From Neorhodopirellula lusitana (lineage in GTDB: Bacteria; Planctomycetota; Planctomycetia; Pirellulales; Pirellulaceae): DNA of 64,000 nucleotides. The position numbers were made by a program, and so were the translations under genes. The stretch is from the NCBI RefSeq assembly GCF_900182915.1, contig NZ_FXUG01000002.1:434001-498000 (forward strand). Reading direction: 5' to 3'. Positions 45,589-56,900 of this stretch are shown here, in pieces. Within the stretch, counting starts at the first letter, position 1, and every line of letters starts with the position of its first letter. A model generated the notes under the pieces. The model saw nothing but the letters and a program-made list of their open reading frames with translations. It did not search any database and had not been told where the DNA came from.

Positions 45589-48500
45589 CTATCGGGACAG
45601 AGTTGATGTGCTCGCGGTGGTCGAGCGGACCATTCCGGGGAACAGGCCTTCCAGTGTTTGGCTGACTCCGGAGAGTGCCCGTCGCTGGATCGTTGGTGCT
45701 GAGAGCGGTCCATCGACTTCGATTGTCCAGAACGTGTAGCTGTTGTCGCGCAGAGGTCGCAGCACCTTGCTGAACAAGTTCTGGGGGCTGACGCGTGTGT
45801 TGAACGACAGGTCCAGGTACTCTTGGCGAGACAACGTGCCACTGCCGTCGAGCGCGACTAGGTCGCCCCAAAGGGTCAGCCGGTTGAAGTGCACGTCTTC
45901 GCCAAACAGTGAAAACTGGGTTTCCCCATCGGTGAAGGCGACGTCCTCGGTCGGTGTAATGCGAAGCAAATTCAGGGTCTGCACGATCAACGGAAGTTCG
46001 TACAAATTGGCACCGCTGATTCGTCCGGTTCCGGATCCCTTCAGGAGGTCGATGTCACCCAGTCGGCCTTCTAGCCGAGTGTTCATTTCCAGGCGTCCGG
46101 TCATGCCGGTGCGGGTTTGTCCAAGTTCCGCTAATACCGTCGCAATCTTAGCGTTGCCCAACGACGCACCCACATCGAAATCGCCGGTTGATAACGCCAC
46201 CGTCCCGCTGGCGTCGACGATCCCGCCAAACAGATTTCCGACCAGTGGTGGTTGGCTTTTGGCTGGGTTGGCGAGTTGGCCATCGGGTGTCACGGTCGTT
46301 CCAGCGATCGGGTCAACACCGCTGGAAAGCGTGCCGATTTGCAACAGGTCACCAGCGATGGAGAATGGGCCGCGGATGCCTGTGATTTGAAACCCAAACG
46401 CGTGCAAAGAATCGAGGTCCAACTTGCCAGACGTCTTGAGCACGTCGCCATCTTTCAAGCCGCGAATCTCAACCTGGCCCCGCATGGAGTGAACGGGACC
46501 GACATCGCCAATTCGGTTGCCTTCCAACTGAATGACCACATCCCAATCGATTGCCGGTTCACCGGAGCGTTTGTCGGGCAAGCGGATCTGTGTGAGTCCC
46601 CGTAGTCCCAGTGGTCCACGCAAATCGAGTGCTCGCATCGCGTCGCTCATTTGTGGCGGCAAGGCGGCAATCAATTCATCGTCGGGGATCAGTCGACATC
46701 CCGAATGCAAATCAAGCGACAGTTGCCAGCGCCCATTGGCGTCCGGTTGGCAGCGTCCGTCGGCAATCAAACGGGAAGCGTCGTGCCGACCTTTCAGGTC
46801 CTTGATCTCGATCAAATTGTCACGGTACTTCACTTGCCCACCAACCACATCGATACGATACGGCAGCGCTTTCGGGCGGATGCTAAGCGAGTTCGGATTG
46901 GCCGATTCGGTTGCTTGTTGCGTGGCGGTCATCGACAGGTCGATCGGCATGCGTCCTTGCTGGTGTATCTGCACATCAGCTGAGTCGAGCGTGCCGGCAG
47001 GGCTGATTTCATCCCAGATCGCGCGAGTCGATTCCGGAAGCGAGACTCGTAGCGAATGATCCATTGCCAGGTCGGCGACTCGGAAACGCAGGTTCAATTC
47101 GGAGTCTTGCCCGTCGGATTCCGGCGACGGCATTTCATAAAGACCATCGCAGGCAATGCGTGCCGCGCCGGCGTTGTTCGCTGAAAAGCCAATGATTCGC
47201 ACCATCTTGTCGCGAACCTGGATCCGACCTTCGACGTTGTACAGTGGGTAAGCAAACTTCTCGTATCGCAGCGTGCCGCTGGTCACCCGTAAATCAAATT
47301 GCCGGCTGGTTGTGCCATTGGCGTCGGTTTGAATCAAAGCGGATGCGAGTTCGATCGCTCCACGTGGTTGCAGCGATCGCACAAAAGACTCAAGCCCCGA
47401 TTTTGAAGGCGGTGCTTCAGGTGCAGTGATTGGTAATCCGTAGCCATGGCTCGCCCCGAGTCGCTGGGGACGCCGGCGAACCGGTGCACTTAGCGGTGAT
47501 TCGCGAGGAGTCAGTGCGGCAATCAAGGCATTGTCGATGGGGACGCCGCCCTCGGTGCGAACCAGGACAGACTTCTCCGGCGACACGATCGCGTCGGGGT
47601 GCAACTTTAGAGGCAATCGGAAATCGCAGTGGATTCTTTGCCCGCCAGCCATACCGGCGATGCCATTGGACTGAATCGTTCCGTTGGCGACCCCGATTCG
47701 TCCGGTCAACTGTTTGACTGGATACGGGAATTTATCGAACTGAACGTCCACGCCTTTGCAAACCAGATTCGCTTCGATATTCCAGCCTCGATCCGGGGCA
47801 TTGCTAAGCCGCAGCGGGGTCGCGTTTCGAAATCGAGACTGCAGGTCGATGCGGCCCTTCGGTCGGAAACGATCAAGCAAGACCACTGACGACCTTGGCA
47901 AGATTGCACGAAACCGATCGTCGACCAAGAAGTCCGTGGCGGTCATCGAGATGTCTGCGTTTTCGATGGAAGCCACCAGGCTAGACTCGCCCATTGGAAC
48001 CACGATCGCGGAAATCGGAATCGACGACACTGCCAGCACGCTCGACGGAACGACCTTCAGTCGAAGGTCGGTTGCCGCCTCGATGGACACACTGGCATCG
48101 CCCACCATCGCAGTGCTTGGCCGGATTTCCAATCGCTGGGGCGTGGCCCGAAATCGACCGCTGAAATGGTTGACGCCACCGGCGAGTCGATTGTCGGAAT
48201 AGGCACCGTCTTGGACTTCACAGTCAACCGAGTAATCCAGGCCGGTGGTCTGTCCAGCGTCCACGATACGGTCAAAACGAAGTTGGCCGTTGCCCTGGAA
48301 CTGAAATTTGGTGGTGGAAGACAGGATGCCTGATTTCAAAACGCTTGCGGGTATCCAGCGGCCGACGCGTGCCAGCACGGTCTGGTCAATCTTCCACTGT
48401 TGCAGCGAGCACTGGACGGAGGTGCTTGCTCGAGTTGGTGAAACCTGTTGTTGATTGATCTGAAGATCGAAGTCGCCGCACAGATCACCGTTCCCGCGGA

Positions 48501-49179
48501 TTGAGATGTGCTGCTTGATCGCCTGCATGGGGTCGGCGCCCACGGTGGACGAAACCGCGATGTCTTGGCAGCGAAGCTGAACGGGATGTTGAGAGTCGCC
48601 TTCCACGCCCAGGTTCACGTCCACGGAATGCAATTCAACTAGCGGGCAAACCGGTCCGAGTTTCGGCGGTGGCCATAGGCCGGCCAGCGATAGCGAGCCG
48701 TCATGGCGAACATCGATGTTGGCCTGCACGCCATCGATAACCACTCGCCGCGTCGTCATGGGGCTGCCTTCGCCCAGAAACTTTTCTGGATGAATGTCCG
48801 CGAACACGGTGATCGAAGCAATCTTCACCGGTGCGGGATCGACCCAACTGCCCAGGGTGGTAGCACCGATTGAGGTGGCTCCCAGTGTGGAGGTCAAACG
48901 GCTGGCAACCGATTCGTGTGTTTTGGGTTTTAGAGAGATGTTCTCGAACTGCAGGCCGACGCTGGGGCGGTACACACCGCGGCGGATTGAAACGTCCCAA
49001 TCCGTGTAGTGGTCACTGAGCTGCTTTTCGAAAACGCGGCGGGCTTGTTCCCCGATCGTTTGCGGGGCTAGCGTTCGAACGATGAAGAAGATCGCCAGGC
49101 AAACCACCACCAGCACCACGAACGATTTAAAGCGTCCAGGCTTATTGGTCTGATCCGAAACAGTTTCCCGGTTGGGCAA
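45589..49179 (-). CDS. AsmA/DUF748-like giant protein
   Basis: About 1196 aa, with one N-terminal membrane anchor (FKSFVVLVVVCLAIFFIVRTL) and a long periplasmic beta-rich body. Segments such as LNLLRITPTEDVAFTDGETQ and LDGSGTLSRQEYLDLSFNTR match the C-terminal AsmA/TamB type, members of which are proposed bridges for lipid transport to the outer membrane. The start is a TTG at 49179, because no earlier or nearby in-frame ATG precedes the anchor. A weak AAGGA lies about 14 nt upstream. It is the last gene of a minus-strand run. Confidence 0.75.
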   Translation of the reverse strand: MPNRETVSDQTNKPGRFKSFVVLVVVCLAIFFIVRTLAPQTIGEQARRVFEKQLSDHYTDWDVSIRRGVYRPSVGLQFENISLKPKTHESVASRLTSTLGATSIGATTLGSWVDPAPVKIASITVFADIHPEKFLGEGSPMTTRRVVIDGVQANIDVRHDGSLSLAGLWPPPKLGPVCPLVELHSVDVNLGVEGDSQHPVQLRCQDIAVSSTVGADPMQAIKQHISIRGNGDLCGDFDLQINQQQVSPTRASTSVQCSLQQWKIDQTVLARVGRWIPASVLKSGILSSTTKFQFQGNGQLRFDRIVDAGQTTGLDYSVDCEVQDGAYSDNRLAGGVNHFSGRFRATPQRLEIRPSTAMVGDASVSIEAATDLRLKVVPSSVLAVSSIPISAIVVPMGESSLVASIENADISMTATDFLVDDRFRAILPRSSVVLLDRFRPKGRIDLQSRFRNATPLRLSNAPDRGWNIEANLVCKGVDVQFDKFPYPVKQLTGRIGVANGTIQSNGIAGMAGGQRIHCDFRLPLKLHPDAIVSPEKSVLVRTEGGVPIDNALIAALTPRESPLSAPVRRRPQRLGASHGYGLPITAPEAPPSKSGLESFVRSLQPRGAIELASALIQTDANGTTSRQFDLRVTSGTLRYEKFAYPLYNVEGRIQVRDKMVRIIGFSANNAGAARIACDGLYEMPSPESDGQDSELNLRFRVADLAMDHSLRVSLPESTRAIWDEISPAGTLDSADVQIHQQGRMPIDLSMTATQQATESANPNSLSIRPKALPYRIDVVGGQVKYRDNLIEIKDLKGRHDASRLIADGRCQPDANGRWQLSLDLHSGCRLIPDDELIAALPPQMSDAMRALDLRGPLGLRGLTQIRLPDKRSGEPAIDWDVVIQLEGNRIGDVGPVHSMRGQVEIRGLKDGDVLKTSGKLDLDSLHAFGFQITGIRGPFSIAGDLLQIGTLSSGVDPIAGTTVTPDGQLANPAKSQPPLVGNLFGGIVDASGTVALSTGDFDVGASLGNAKIATVLAELGQTRTGMTGRLEMNTRLEGRLGDIDLLKGSGTGRISGANLYELPLIVQTLNLLRITPTEDVAFTDGETQFSLFGEDVHFNRLTLWGDLVALDGSGTLSRQEYLDLSFNTRVSPQNLFSKVLRPLRDNSYTFWTIEVDGPLSAPTIQRRALSGVSQTLEGLFPGMVRSTTASTSTLSR

Positions 49180-49251
49180 CGTGGCAGTTCTCGTCCTTGA
49201 GAGCTTGATCGAGGCGGCGGTGTGCGCAGGGCGATATTACTCGCAATATTC

Positions 49252-51033
49252 TTACCCCAACCAGCCCAAAAACGAGGCAAAACGATACAACCACGGACTT
49301 TGCCAGGGCGAATCCAGGCTCGTCGCCACCGAAAAAACGCTGCCAGCCAGCAACGCAATCGCGAACCATCGACCCACAGCCCTGGTGCTCAACTGATTCA
49401 CCTCCGGCGCGATCGCGAATAGCCACAGCGGTGCAAACCACAACATCCAGCGGAAACAAACGCTCACGCCGCCATAATTGCGGTCAATTTCAGGGCGCGC
49501 GACATAAAACGCCAGGCAAACAAGAGTTGCTAGCAAAACACTCGCCGCCAACCGGCGATGTTCGCTGCGTCCGCGGACGCACTGGAAGGCCAGTCCGGTT
49601 GGGACAAGCAGCCAGATTGGCGTGAGTGAAAACAGGCCGTAGTGACCCAGCGTAGCGTGAAACAGATAAGTTCCACGATCAGGCTCACCCAGATCGACGC
49701 CCCGCCGTTTTCCCGTCCGCCAGTAGCTGCCGGGGTACTCGTACCAGTCGTCCCACTCGACAAGTTTCCAGCTAGCGGGTGACTTGGCATTTGGATAGTG
49801 CTGAACCTTGAATGGTTGTTGGCGAATGATCTCGCCGTTTGCCTCTGCGCCATTCGCTTCTGTGCCCTTTGCTTCAAATTCGGCGATGGCGGCGTAGCCA
49901 CCCGAGGTCAGCGGTCGCAGCAGGATGTTGGTCGCGTCAGCGAAAGGCGGTTTCGCTTTCAGCACGTCACGCAAGGATTCGGCTCGGGCAAAGTCCGATT
50001 GGGTGAGGTCCTCTTGCCAGTCATAGCCGGTGATCACGTCGCCGTATCCGCGATGCGCGTAAGGCGTTTTCCAGCTTTGATGGGCCCAATAGTTGGTACC
50101 AAAAATGCCAGCGGTGACGATTGCCGCCCCGACGACGAAACCGGGGATCGAACGTGGTGTCAGCCAGGCGAACAGCACGGCCCACAAGCAAAACATCGAT
50201 AACGCGGGTAGCTCACAGGCGACCGTCATCGCCGCCGCGACGCCCGCCAGTAACCAGGTTCCAAACCCCGTCTGCCCTCGGCTGCGTGAGGAGCTTTTAT
50301 GGCGTGCCGTCTTGCTGGAACGAGTTCGGGATGACGGCTTGCTGCGTGAACGGTTCCACTGATGCCGCGAGCCGTATTCGGCGTGGCAGTCGCTGGCTTT
50401 CAAGTACAAGTACAGCGTCAACGAAGTTGCGGCGGCGGCGAATAGGTGGTTGTTCAGCGACAGCGCAAACGAAGTCAACATGGTGCCAAAGCAAGCCGCT
50501 GTCACGCAGAACCGTTTCGCGAAATCGGACACTTCCAAACGTTCGATCGATCGCATCATCGTGATCAAGAACAGTGCTAGCGTTGGCACGTTGATCAACA
50601 TCAACAGTGCTCGGGGCACATAGATCGGGTGGGCTGTCATGGCCAGTCCCGTCACGCTGTAGAACAACGCATACACCCCAGCAATCAGTGTCGTTAACAG
50701 CGTGGGTTTGCTGCTGTAGTAGTGCAGCATGCCGTCGTTGCCGACATGGCGGACTTTATCGATCGTGTCCCATAAACGGTGCCCGGTCGAGGACTTCACC
50801 GCAATCAAATCGTCGATCGCAAAGGTGCCGTTTTCGACCAATGCCGCGACGCTAACCCAGCGACTGCGATCGTTCGCGCTCAAGAAGGCAGCGGTGCCTT
50901 GCGGGTTAATCACGGTCGCTATTCGACCGGCAACTAAAGCCAAGGTCACACAGATCAAGATCGCGTGCATTTGAACGCGTCGACGTTGTGAACTTTCACG
51001 CGAACTGTCCCGCGAGCTATCTTGGGGGCCCAT
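49252..51033 (-). CDS. Multi-pass membrane protein, GT-C-like
   Basis: About 593 aa. Roughly ten membrane helices (MHAILICVTLALVAGRIATV, LFLITMMRSI, WLLAGVAAAMTVACELPAL and others) with large extracytoplasmic loops, typical of GT-C glycosyltransferases that use polyprenyl-phosphate sugars. A basic Ser/Arg-rich segment (residues about 220-245) sits in a loop. The start ATG overlaps the stop of the GT2 gene (TGATG), so the two are translationally coupled. No diagnostic catalytic motif beyond the topology is visible. Confidence 0.65.
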   Translation of the reverse strand: MGPQDSSRDSSRESSQRRRVQMHAILICVTLALVAGRIATVINPQGTAAFLSANDRSRWVSVAALVENGTFAIDDLIAVKSSTGHRLWDTIDKVRHVGNDGMLHYYSSKPTLLTTLIAGVYALFYSVTGLAMTAHPIYVPRALLMLINVPTLALFLITMMRSIERLEVSDFAKRFCVTAACFGTMLTSFALSLNNHLFAAAATSLTLYLYLKASDCHAEYGSRHQWNRSRSKPSSRTRSSKTARHKSSSRSRGQTGFGTWLLAGVAAAMTVACELPALSMFCLWAVLFAWLTPRSIPGFVVGAAIVTAGIFGTNYWAHQSWKTPYAHRGYGDVITGYDWQEDLTQSDFARAESLRDVLKAKPPFADATNILLRPLTSGGYAAIAEFEAKGTEANGAEANGEIIRQQPFKVQHYPNAKSPASWKLVEWDDWYEYPGSYWRTGKRRGVDLGEPDRGTYLFHATLGHYGLFSLTPIWLLVPTGLAFQCVRGRSEHRRLAASVLLATLVCLAFYVARPEIDRNYGGVSVCFRWMLWFAPLWLFAIAPEVNQLSTRAVGRWFAIALLAGSVFSVATSLDSPWQSPWLYRFASFLGWLG

Positions 51034-52313
51034 CAGGAGTCGGACTCCCCAGGAGCACTCTCGTCGATCGTGTTGGCTGGTCCCGAGTTCGGTTGGAAAC
51101 CGGACACCGCTGATACGCTGTACGAAGCCGGTGGGAGTGCCGGATCAGCCGACGCGTTTGCGCCGTGGTTGAAAACTTGTAGCCATCGCAACGATCGATC
51201 ACGGGCCGCGGATGCTGACACGATCAGTTCCGCGATCAGCCCGGCCAACACGCATTGGGCTCCCAGTAGGACGGCCAGGATGCAGTAGTAAAAGATGGCG
51301 GTGGCATGCAGGTGCAAAGGCTCGCCCTCGCCAATTCGCGAGATCACCCACCTCGCACTGAGATAGAACATTCCCGCTGTTCCCAGTGCAAAGCAAACCA
51401 GGCCTGCGGAGCCGATCAGGTGCAGCGGTCGCCGCCCGTAGCCGGTCACCAGATAGATGCTCATCAAGTCCAGGAAGCCTTTGCCGATCCGAGACACACC
51501 GTACTTGGAAACGCCGTGTTCACGAGGATGGTGCAGCACTTCGATTTCGCCCACACGCCAACCGCGGGCCGCCGCCAGTACCGGAATGAAACGATGTCGT
51601 TCCCCGTACAGATCCACTTCTTGCAACACCTTTCGTCGATATGCCTTGAAGCCACAATTGTGGTCGTGCAGCTTAACGCCGGTTAGCTTGCTGACCATCG
51701 CGTTGAACACTCGGCTAGGCAGCACTTTGTGCCAAGGATCGTGCCGCACTCGCTTCCAGCCGCTGACGACATCGAGTTTCTTGCCGTTGGGATGGTTGTC
51801 TGTGTTTTGGTTGCGATTGGTGCCTTGGATCGCTTCGATGAATCGAGGGATCTCGTTCGGGTCGTCTTGAAGATCCGCGTCCATCGTCAACACAATGTCA
51901 CCGCGTGCGACCGAGAAACCGGCGGACAACGCGGCCGCCTTGCCGAAATTACGACGGAAACGAATCGCTCTTGTGAGTTGCGTTCGGTCTGAATCGTCGC
52001 TGGCCAGTTCGCACATGCGATTCCAGGTGGCATCGGTGGATCCATCGTCAATGAAAATGATCTCGACGGATTTTTGATTCGCCTTGCAGACTTCGTTCAC
52101 ACGCTTGTGAAGCGTTTTGAGCGAATCTTCTTCGTTCATGGCGGGCACGACGATCGACAAGTCGGGTGTCGTCGCGTCGCCAGCCTCGCCGGGCTGTTGC
52201 TGCGTCATCAAGGATCCGTCGTTTCCGATGGGCCGATTTTTGCTGAGACGTTCTGTGGCATGGACAGCGGCGTCGAATGCGGCGGGCGAGGTGGAGGCGA
52301 GATCGGTATTCAT
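51033..52313 (-). CDS. Polyprenyl-phosphate-type GT2 glycosyltransferase
   Basis: About 426 aa. GT-A core: DLSIVVPAMNEEDSLKTL, IIFIDDGSTDATW and VLTMDADLQDDP, as in DPM1/GtrB-type enzymes that make polyprenyl-phosphate sugars. Two C-terminal membrane helices (SAGLVCFALGTAGMFYL; FYYCILAVLLGAQCVLAGL). A 35-residue leader precedes the core; an internal ATG at 52208 is an alternative start. It is coupled to the next gene, a plausible acceptor of the lipid-linked sugar. The sugar itself is unknown. Confidence 0.88.
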   Translation of the reverse strand: MNTDLASTSPAAFDAAVHATERLSKNRPIGNDGSLMTQQQPGEAGDATTPDLSIVVPAMNEEDSLKTLHKRVNEVCKANQKSVEIIFIDDGSTDATWNRMCELASDDSDRTQLTRAIRFRRNFGKAAALSAGFSVARGDIVLTMDADLQDDPNEIPRFIEAIQGTNRNQNTDNHPNGKKLDVVSGWKRVRHDPWHKVLPSRVFNAMVSKLTGVKLHDHNCGFKAYRRKVLQEVDLYGERHRFIPVLAAARGWRVGEIEVLHHPREHGVSKYGVSRIGKGFLDLMSIYLVTGYGRRPLHLIGSAGLVCFALGTAGMFYLSARWVISRIGEGEPLHLHATAIFYYCILAVLLGAQCVLAGLIAELIVSASAARDRSLRWLQVFNHGANASADPALPPASYSVSAVSGFQPNSGPANTIDESAPGESDS

Positions 52314-52367
52314 AACCGCTATCTTACACTGAACCCGCTTTCTTACACCGTCACTAGGGACGTGCGT

Positions 52368-53519
52368 CTATGAACGCGGCACTTCGATGCCTCGCATCAT
52401 GGCTCGCAGTTCTTCGTCGATGTTTTTGCCTTCGATCTCCGCTTCGGCGGTCATCGCGACGCGGTGTCGTAGCACGGGCAACGCGATTTGGATGACATCA
52501 TCGGGAACCGCGAAATCTCGCCCCGAAAACGCCGCCAGTGTTCGCGCTGACTGCATCAGGGAAATCCCTGCTCGCGGTGACGCACCAATGTGGAAGGCGG
52601 GCCAGGTTCGAGTCGCTCGGACAAGAGCACTGATGTACTGCACCAAGCTCTCTTCCACCCGGACTCGGCCACACAACGTGATCACCTTGTTCACCATCTC
52701 TGGCGTTGTGATGGGGCGGATTTCAGACTCCAGCCGTTTCGTGAAGTCGATCTGCTGGGAGTGCAGTTTCAGGATCTCGGTTTCTTCCATCGCGGATGGG
52801 TAGTCGACCCGCAACTTGAACATGAACCGGTCCAGCTGTGCTTCGGGCAAATTGTAAGTGCCTTCGCTTTCCAGCGGGTTTTGGGTCGCCAGGACCAAGA
52901 ACGGGCGAGGCACTGGGTGCGTTGTGCCATCGATGGTGACGCTGTACTCCTGCATGATTTCCAGTAGCGCAGCGTGCGTCTTGGCCGGTGAGCGATTGAT
53001 TTCGTCGGCCAGCAACAGTTGGGTGAAAACGGGGCCCGGTCGAAATCGGAATTCGCTCTTTTGCATATCGAAGACAGGTGCACCGGTGATGTCCGATGGC
53101 ATCAAGTCGGCGGTGAACTGAATTCGTCCGAACTCACATCCTAGGATCCGACCGAGTGTCCGCACGAATAGTGTTTTCCCCAGGCCAGGAACGGACTCAA
53201 TCAAAACGTGGCCGCCAGCGAATAAGGCCGTTAGGGTCCCCAGCACCAGTTCGTCTTGGCCGACGTACAGCTTGGCCACCTCGCCCTGGATCTTTTTGAA
53301 CAGGTTTCCGATCGAGACAAAGGCCGGATCCACGGCAGGCCGCTGGGGGGCTGTTGCCTGGGCTGCTACTGGCTGGACGGATTGCGGCTCGATGGCATTC
53401 TCTGGCCCCTGCCCACTGGCCGCCGAGTTTAAATTTGGATCGTCATCACCCGGCGGAGGAGTGCTGGGCAAAATAGGCGGCAAGGGCGAGTCGCTCAAAG
53501 GATCACTCAGCGTCGACAA
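52368..53519 (-). CDS. MoxR-family AAA ATPase
   Basis: About 383 aa. LIESVPGLGKTLFVRTLGRIL is the Walker A segment, LLADEINRSPAKTHAALLEIMQE contains Walker B and sensor region, and the C-terminal lid domain is typical of MoxR/AAA_3 proteins. The N-terminal 60 residues are Pro/Ser-rich. The start is a TTG at 53519 with no clear ribosome-binding site, so it is uncertain. MoxR proteins act as chaperones, usually with VWA partners; no such gene is nearby. The same-strand GT2 gene starts 54 bp downstream. Confidence 0.88.
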   Translation of the reverse strand: MSTLSDPLSDSPLPPILPSTPPPGDDDPNLNSAASGQGPENAIEPQSVQPVAAQATAPQRPAVDPAFVSIGNLFKKIQGEVAKLYVGQDELVLGTLTALFAGGHVLIESVPGLGKTLFVRTLGRILGCEFGRIQFTADLMPSDITGAPVFDMQKSEFRFRPGPVFTQLLLADEINRSPAKTHAALLEIMQEYSVTIDGTTHPVPRPFLVLATQNPLESEGTYNLPEAQLDRFMFKLRVDYPSAMEETEILKLHSQQIDFTKRLESEIRPITTPEMVNKVITLCGRVRVEESLVQYISALVRATRTWPAFHIGASPRAGISLMQSARTLAAFSGRDFAVPDDVIQIALPVLRHRVAMTAEAEIEGKNIDEELRAMMRGIEVPRS

Positions 53520-53962
53520 GGGTCACGGACGAAGGTCACGGATGCTTGCAATAATCGTAGGTGACAGGCACTCACAGGCACAATCCCTTGTCCGTCATCT
53601 GTCCGCTATCGGTGCAGCTTGGCTCCTATCTCTTCATCTGCTGGTCGCTCTCGAGAAGAGAGCACTTGGACGAATCTTGGAAAATACAGTGTTTCACAGG
53701 GGCGTTGGAGCCTCAACGGTTGACAGTTTCCCAGTGCCGCCTCTATTCTTCCCAAGCTCGATGCTGAGCGGTTTGCCTCTGGTCCTCGCGGCGTCCGGTC
53801 GTTTTTGAACGAAACAACGAATTGAGTTGTGTTTTGTTCAGCGGCGATGGGACACTTTTTCGCGACGGCGACCGCTTGTTTGGATATACCACTATCGCGT
53901 TTTCGCGTGCGTCCGGACGACTACCGGCCGCCCACCCCAGCTAGTAAAGCGACCGACATCTG
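53520..53962. other. Divergent intergenic region, 443 bp
   Basis: The region separates the MoxR gene (minus) from the Tex-like gene (plus). It contains a candidate promoter listed separately. No gene or repeat was supported. Confidence 0.45.
53720..53749 (+). promoter_or_regulatory. Candidate sigma-70-type promoter for Tex-like gene
   Basis: TTGACA at 53720-53725 and TATTCT at 53744-53749 are separated by 18 bp, about 215 bp upstream of the Tex-like ATG. This is a motif match only. Confidence 0.25.
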
Positions 53963-56900
53963 ATGAACGTTGATCTGGACGCAATCGCCCAACGCGGGCG
54001 TTGCGAGGTTTCGAGTCTACGCTTAGCACTGCCATTGATTGAGCAGGGCTACACTCCCCCATTCTTGGCGCGATATCGTCGTGATGAATTGGGCGGGTTG
54101 GACGAAGGCAGCCTGTGGGCACTTTCCCACGCCGTTCGTACTGAACGCCGCCTACAAGAATATCGCGACGAATTGCATGCGGCCTGGCAAGCGACTTCGC
54201 TAGCTGATCCCACGATCGGTCGCGCCGTTTCGCAAGCCAAATCGCGACGATTGCTCGATCGACTTGCCCGTCGTATTAAAAACGAGTCTGGCGAAGCGAA
54301 TAACATCAGCAACCAGCTGGCTGTTCGCGTTCTGAACCCTCAAAAGGGGGACGGCGAAGATCTGGATGCACTTGCACAGTTGCTTCAGCCGGCCGTCAAC
54401 ACGGAAGCCGCAACTGGCGATGACGTCGCCGCAGAAGATGCAACCGCTCCAGCAGCGGGCGACACTTCCGCCGCCGTGGCCAAAATCGATGAGGCGCTCG
54501 CTCGACGGCTTTCAGGTGACCCGCGAGTCATCGGTGCCGCCGTTCGTTGGCTTTCACGCAACGCGAAAATTCACATCATCGATGTTTCAGACCCGCACGG
54601 TTCGGGTGACGACGATGGTGGTAGTCAAGGAGCCGGTGCCCCGGCAACTGAAGAAGTAAAGCCGCTCAAGCCAGTCGAAGCCCCAGCTTTTGGTGCGGAT
54701 AAGTCCATCGAAGCAGTCGCTGCGGAAGCTCCGGCGGAATCAAGCGAGGCTCCCGTCGCCGTGGAAGCGGTTGTGACGGAAGGTGGCGAGACGGAAGCCA
54801 CTCCCGAACCGGTTGTATCGGAAGAGACCAAGTCGGAAGCTGAACCTGCGACCGAAGCTGCACCTGCGGAAGAGTCCGCTCCAACTGAGGAAGTCTCGTC
54901 TGAGGCAGCCCCCGCGCAAGAGGCCGCTGCTGAAGGAGCCACCGCCGCACCTGAATCTGCTGAGCCCGTAGTTGCAGCGGCTGAAGAAGTGACCGCTGCC
55001 GAAGGTGCGACCGAAGCCGAAACGGCTGCTCCCGCCGCTGAGTCAGCAGCCCCAGCCCCAGCCGAAGAGGCTGCGAAGCCGGACGCAAAGGGCAAGGCTA
55101 AGAAGCCTGCCAAGAAAGAAAAACAGGCCGCCAAGGCGAAGAAAGCCAAGAAGATTTCGCCACGACAGCGTCGACGACGTTGGTTGGTCAGCACATTGAA
55201 GCCGCTTGCGGGCAAGAAAATGCCGGCCGCGAAGCTAAGTGCTTTCCAAGTCGTGATGTTGGGTCGGGCTCTGCGAAGCCAGGTCGCTCAATGTGCGTTT
55301 GATTACGACGCGACCAAGCTGGTTGCTGAATTGCAAAAGACGGTTTCTGGCTTCAACCGGAATCTCGGCGAACGCCTCGCCGGCGTTTTGTTGGCCAACG
55401 AAGCGGCGATTCGTGACGCGGCCGAAGGTGCCTGGTGGGATGAAATCCAAGAACAGGCTTCGGCTCGCTTGGTCTCGATCGCTGCCGAACACCTTAACCG
55501 CCAGATCAACCGTGGTGGCGTGGAAGCCAAGGTCATCATGTCGATCGACGCTGTTGGGCCGCGCACCGCGGCGACCGCGATCGTGTCCGCCGATGGACGC
55601 TTGCTGCATAGCGAAGACATTCCTTGTCAGCTTTCCGCCGCCATGCGAACGCTCGCTGTCACCAAGATGGGCGAGTTGATTCACAAGCATCATGTCGACT
55701 TGATTGTCATCAGCAATGGACCGGCTCGACGAGCTTGCATGATCGCTGTCGGTGAATTGATTAAGCAGTCCAACGATCAATCGGTTCGCTGGACACTCGC
55801 CGATCGCAGCGGTGCCGACGCATACGCTGGCAGTCCGGCTGGTGACCAAGAGATGAAACAGACGCCGCGTCGATTCCGGTCGGCCGCTTGGATTGCCTTT
55901 GCCACTCTGAAACCGTCGCAAGCGATGGTGAAGGTGGACCCATTGAAACTTCGTTTGGGATCGTTCCAGCGAGAACTGCCCGATCAAGCTGTGCTCGCCG
56001 CGTTGGAAGACGTGCTGGTCAGTGGCATGTCGCGTGGCGGTGTGGACGTAAACTCCACCACATCGTCTTGGTTGGAACGCCTGCCAGGCATGAACCACGA
56101 AATCGCGGAAACAATTAGCCAGTCGCGTCGAGAAAAACTAGTTGCTTCTCGTGACGAGTTGCTCGGTCGTGTTGAATGGCCTTCGGAAGTAAACAGCCGG
56201 CAAGCGTTGCCGTTTTTGCGAGTCTTTTCCAGTGCCGAACCGCTCGATGGGACTCTGATCCATCCCGACGATTACCCGCTGGCGAAACGGCTTGCGACCG
56301 CGCTTGAAATTGAGTTGCCGCCGGAATGCCCGCCTGGCTACGAATTGCCTGATTACAGCACGCCACAACCGAAGGCCGAGGCGCCCGTGGCTGCACCGGA
56401 GTCGACCGAGACAGCCGACGTTGCCGCGTCCACAGAATCGACCTTCGCCGGGAATGTCGTGGATGCGGAAGCGGACTCCGATAGCAGTCCCGCTACCGAG
56501 ACCGAACCTGAAGCCAGTTCAGATTCCGCGTCGAGCCCTGTGGCTGACGCTAGCCCTGATGATGCAACGGCTTCGGAAACGCCGGAAGCGGCGACAGACG
56601 AAGCCGCTGTTGAAGCCAGTAGTGAGGCAGTTACTGCTGAAGGCGAAGAAGCGAAGCCAGTCGAAGCTGCGGCTCCCGAAGCTGATGCACAACCTGAAGC
56701 AAGCGGGGCCGAAGAGGCACCTGCTGCCGAAGCAACTGAAGTGGCTGCTCTTGAACCGATTCGTCGCACCAAGCCAGAGAAGGCCAAGGTCGACAAGCTG
56801 GTTAAAGAATGGCAAGTGGGCGTGCGTCGCTCTTACCAGATCGTGAACTGGCTTTGTGATCCGTTTGGCGACGGTATGCATGAAGGTGGAGAACCACCTG

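Noticed and set aside
53272-53808. Plus-strand open frame of 178 codons
   Set aside because: It mostly mirrors the MoxR gene start and extends into the intergenic gap with no domain or signal.
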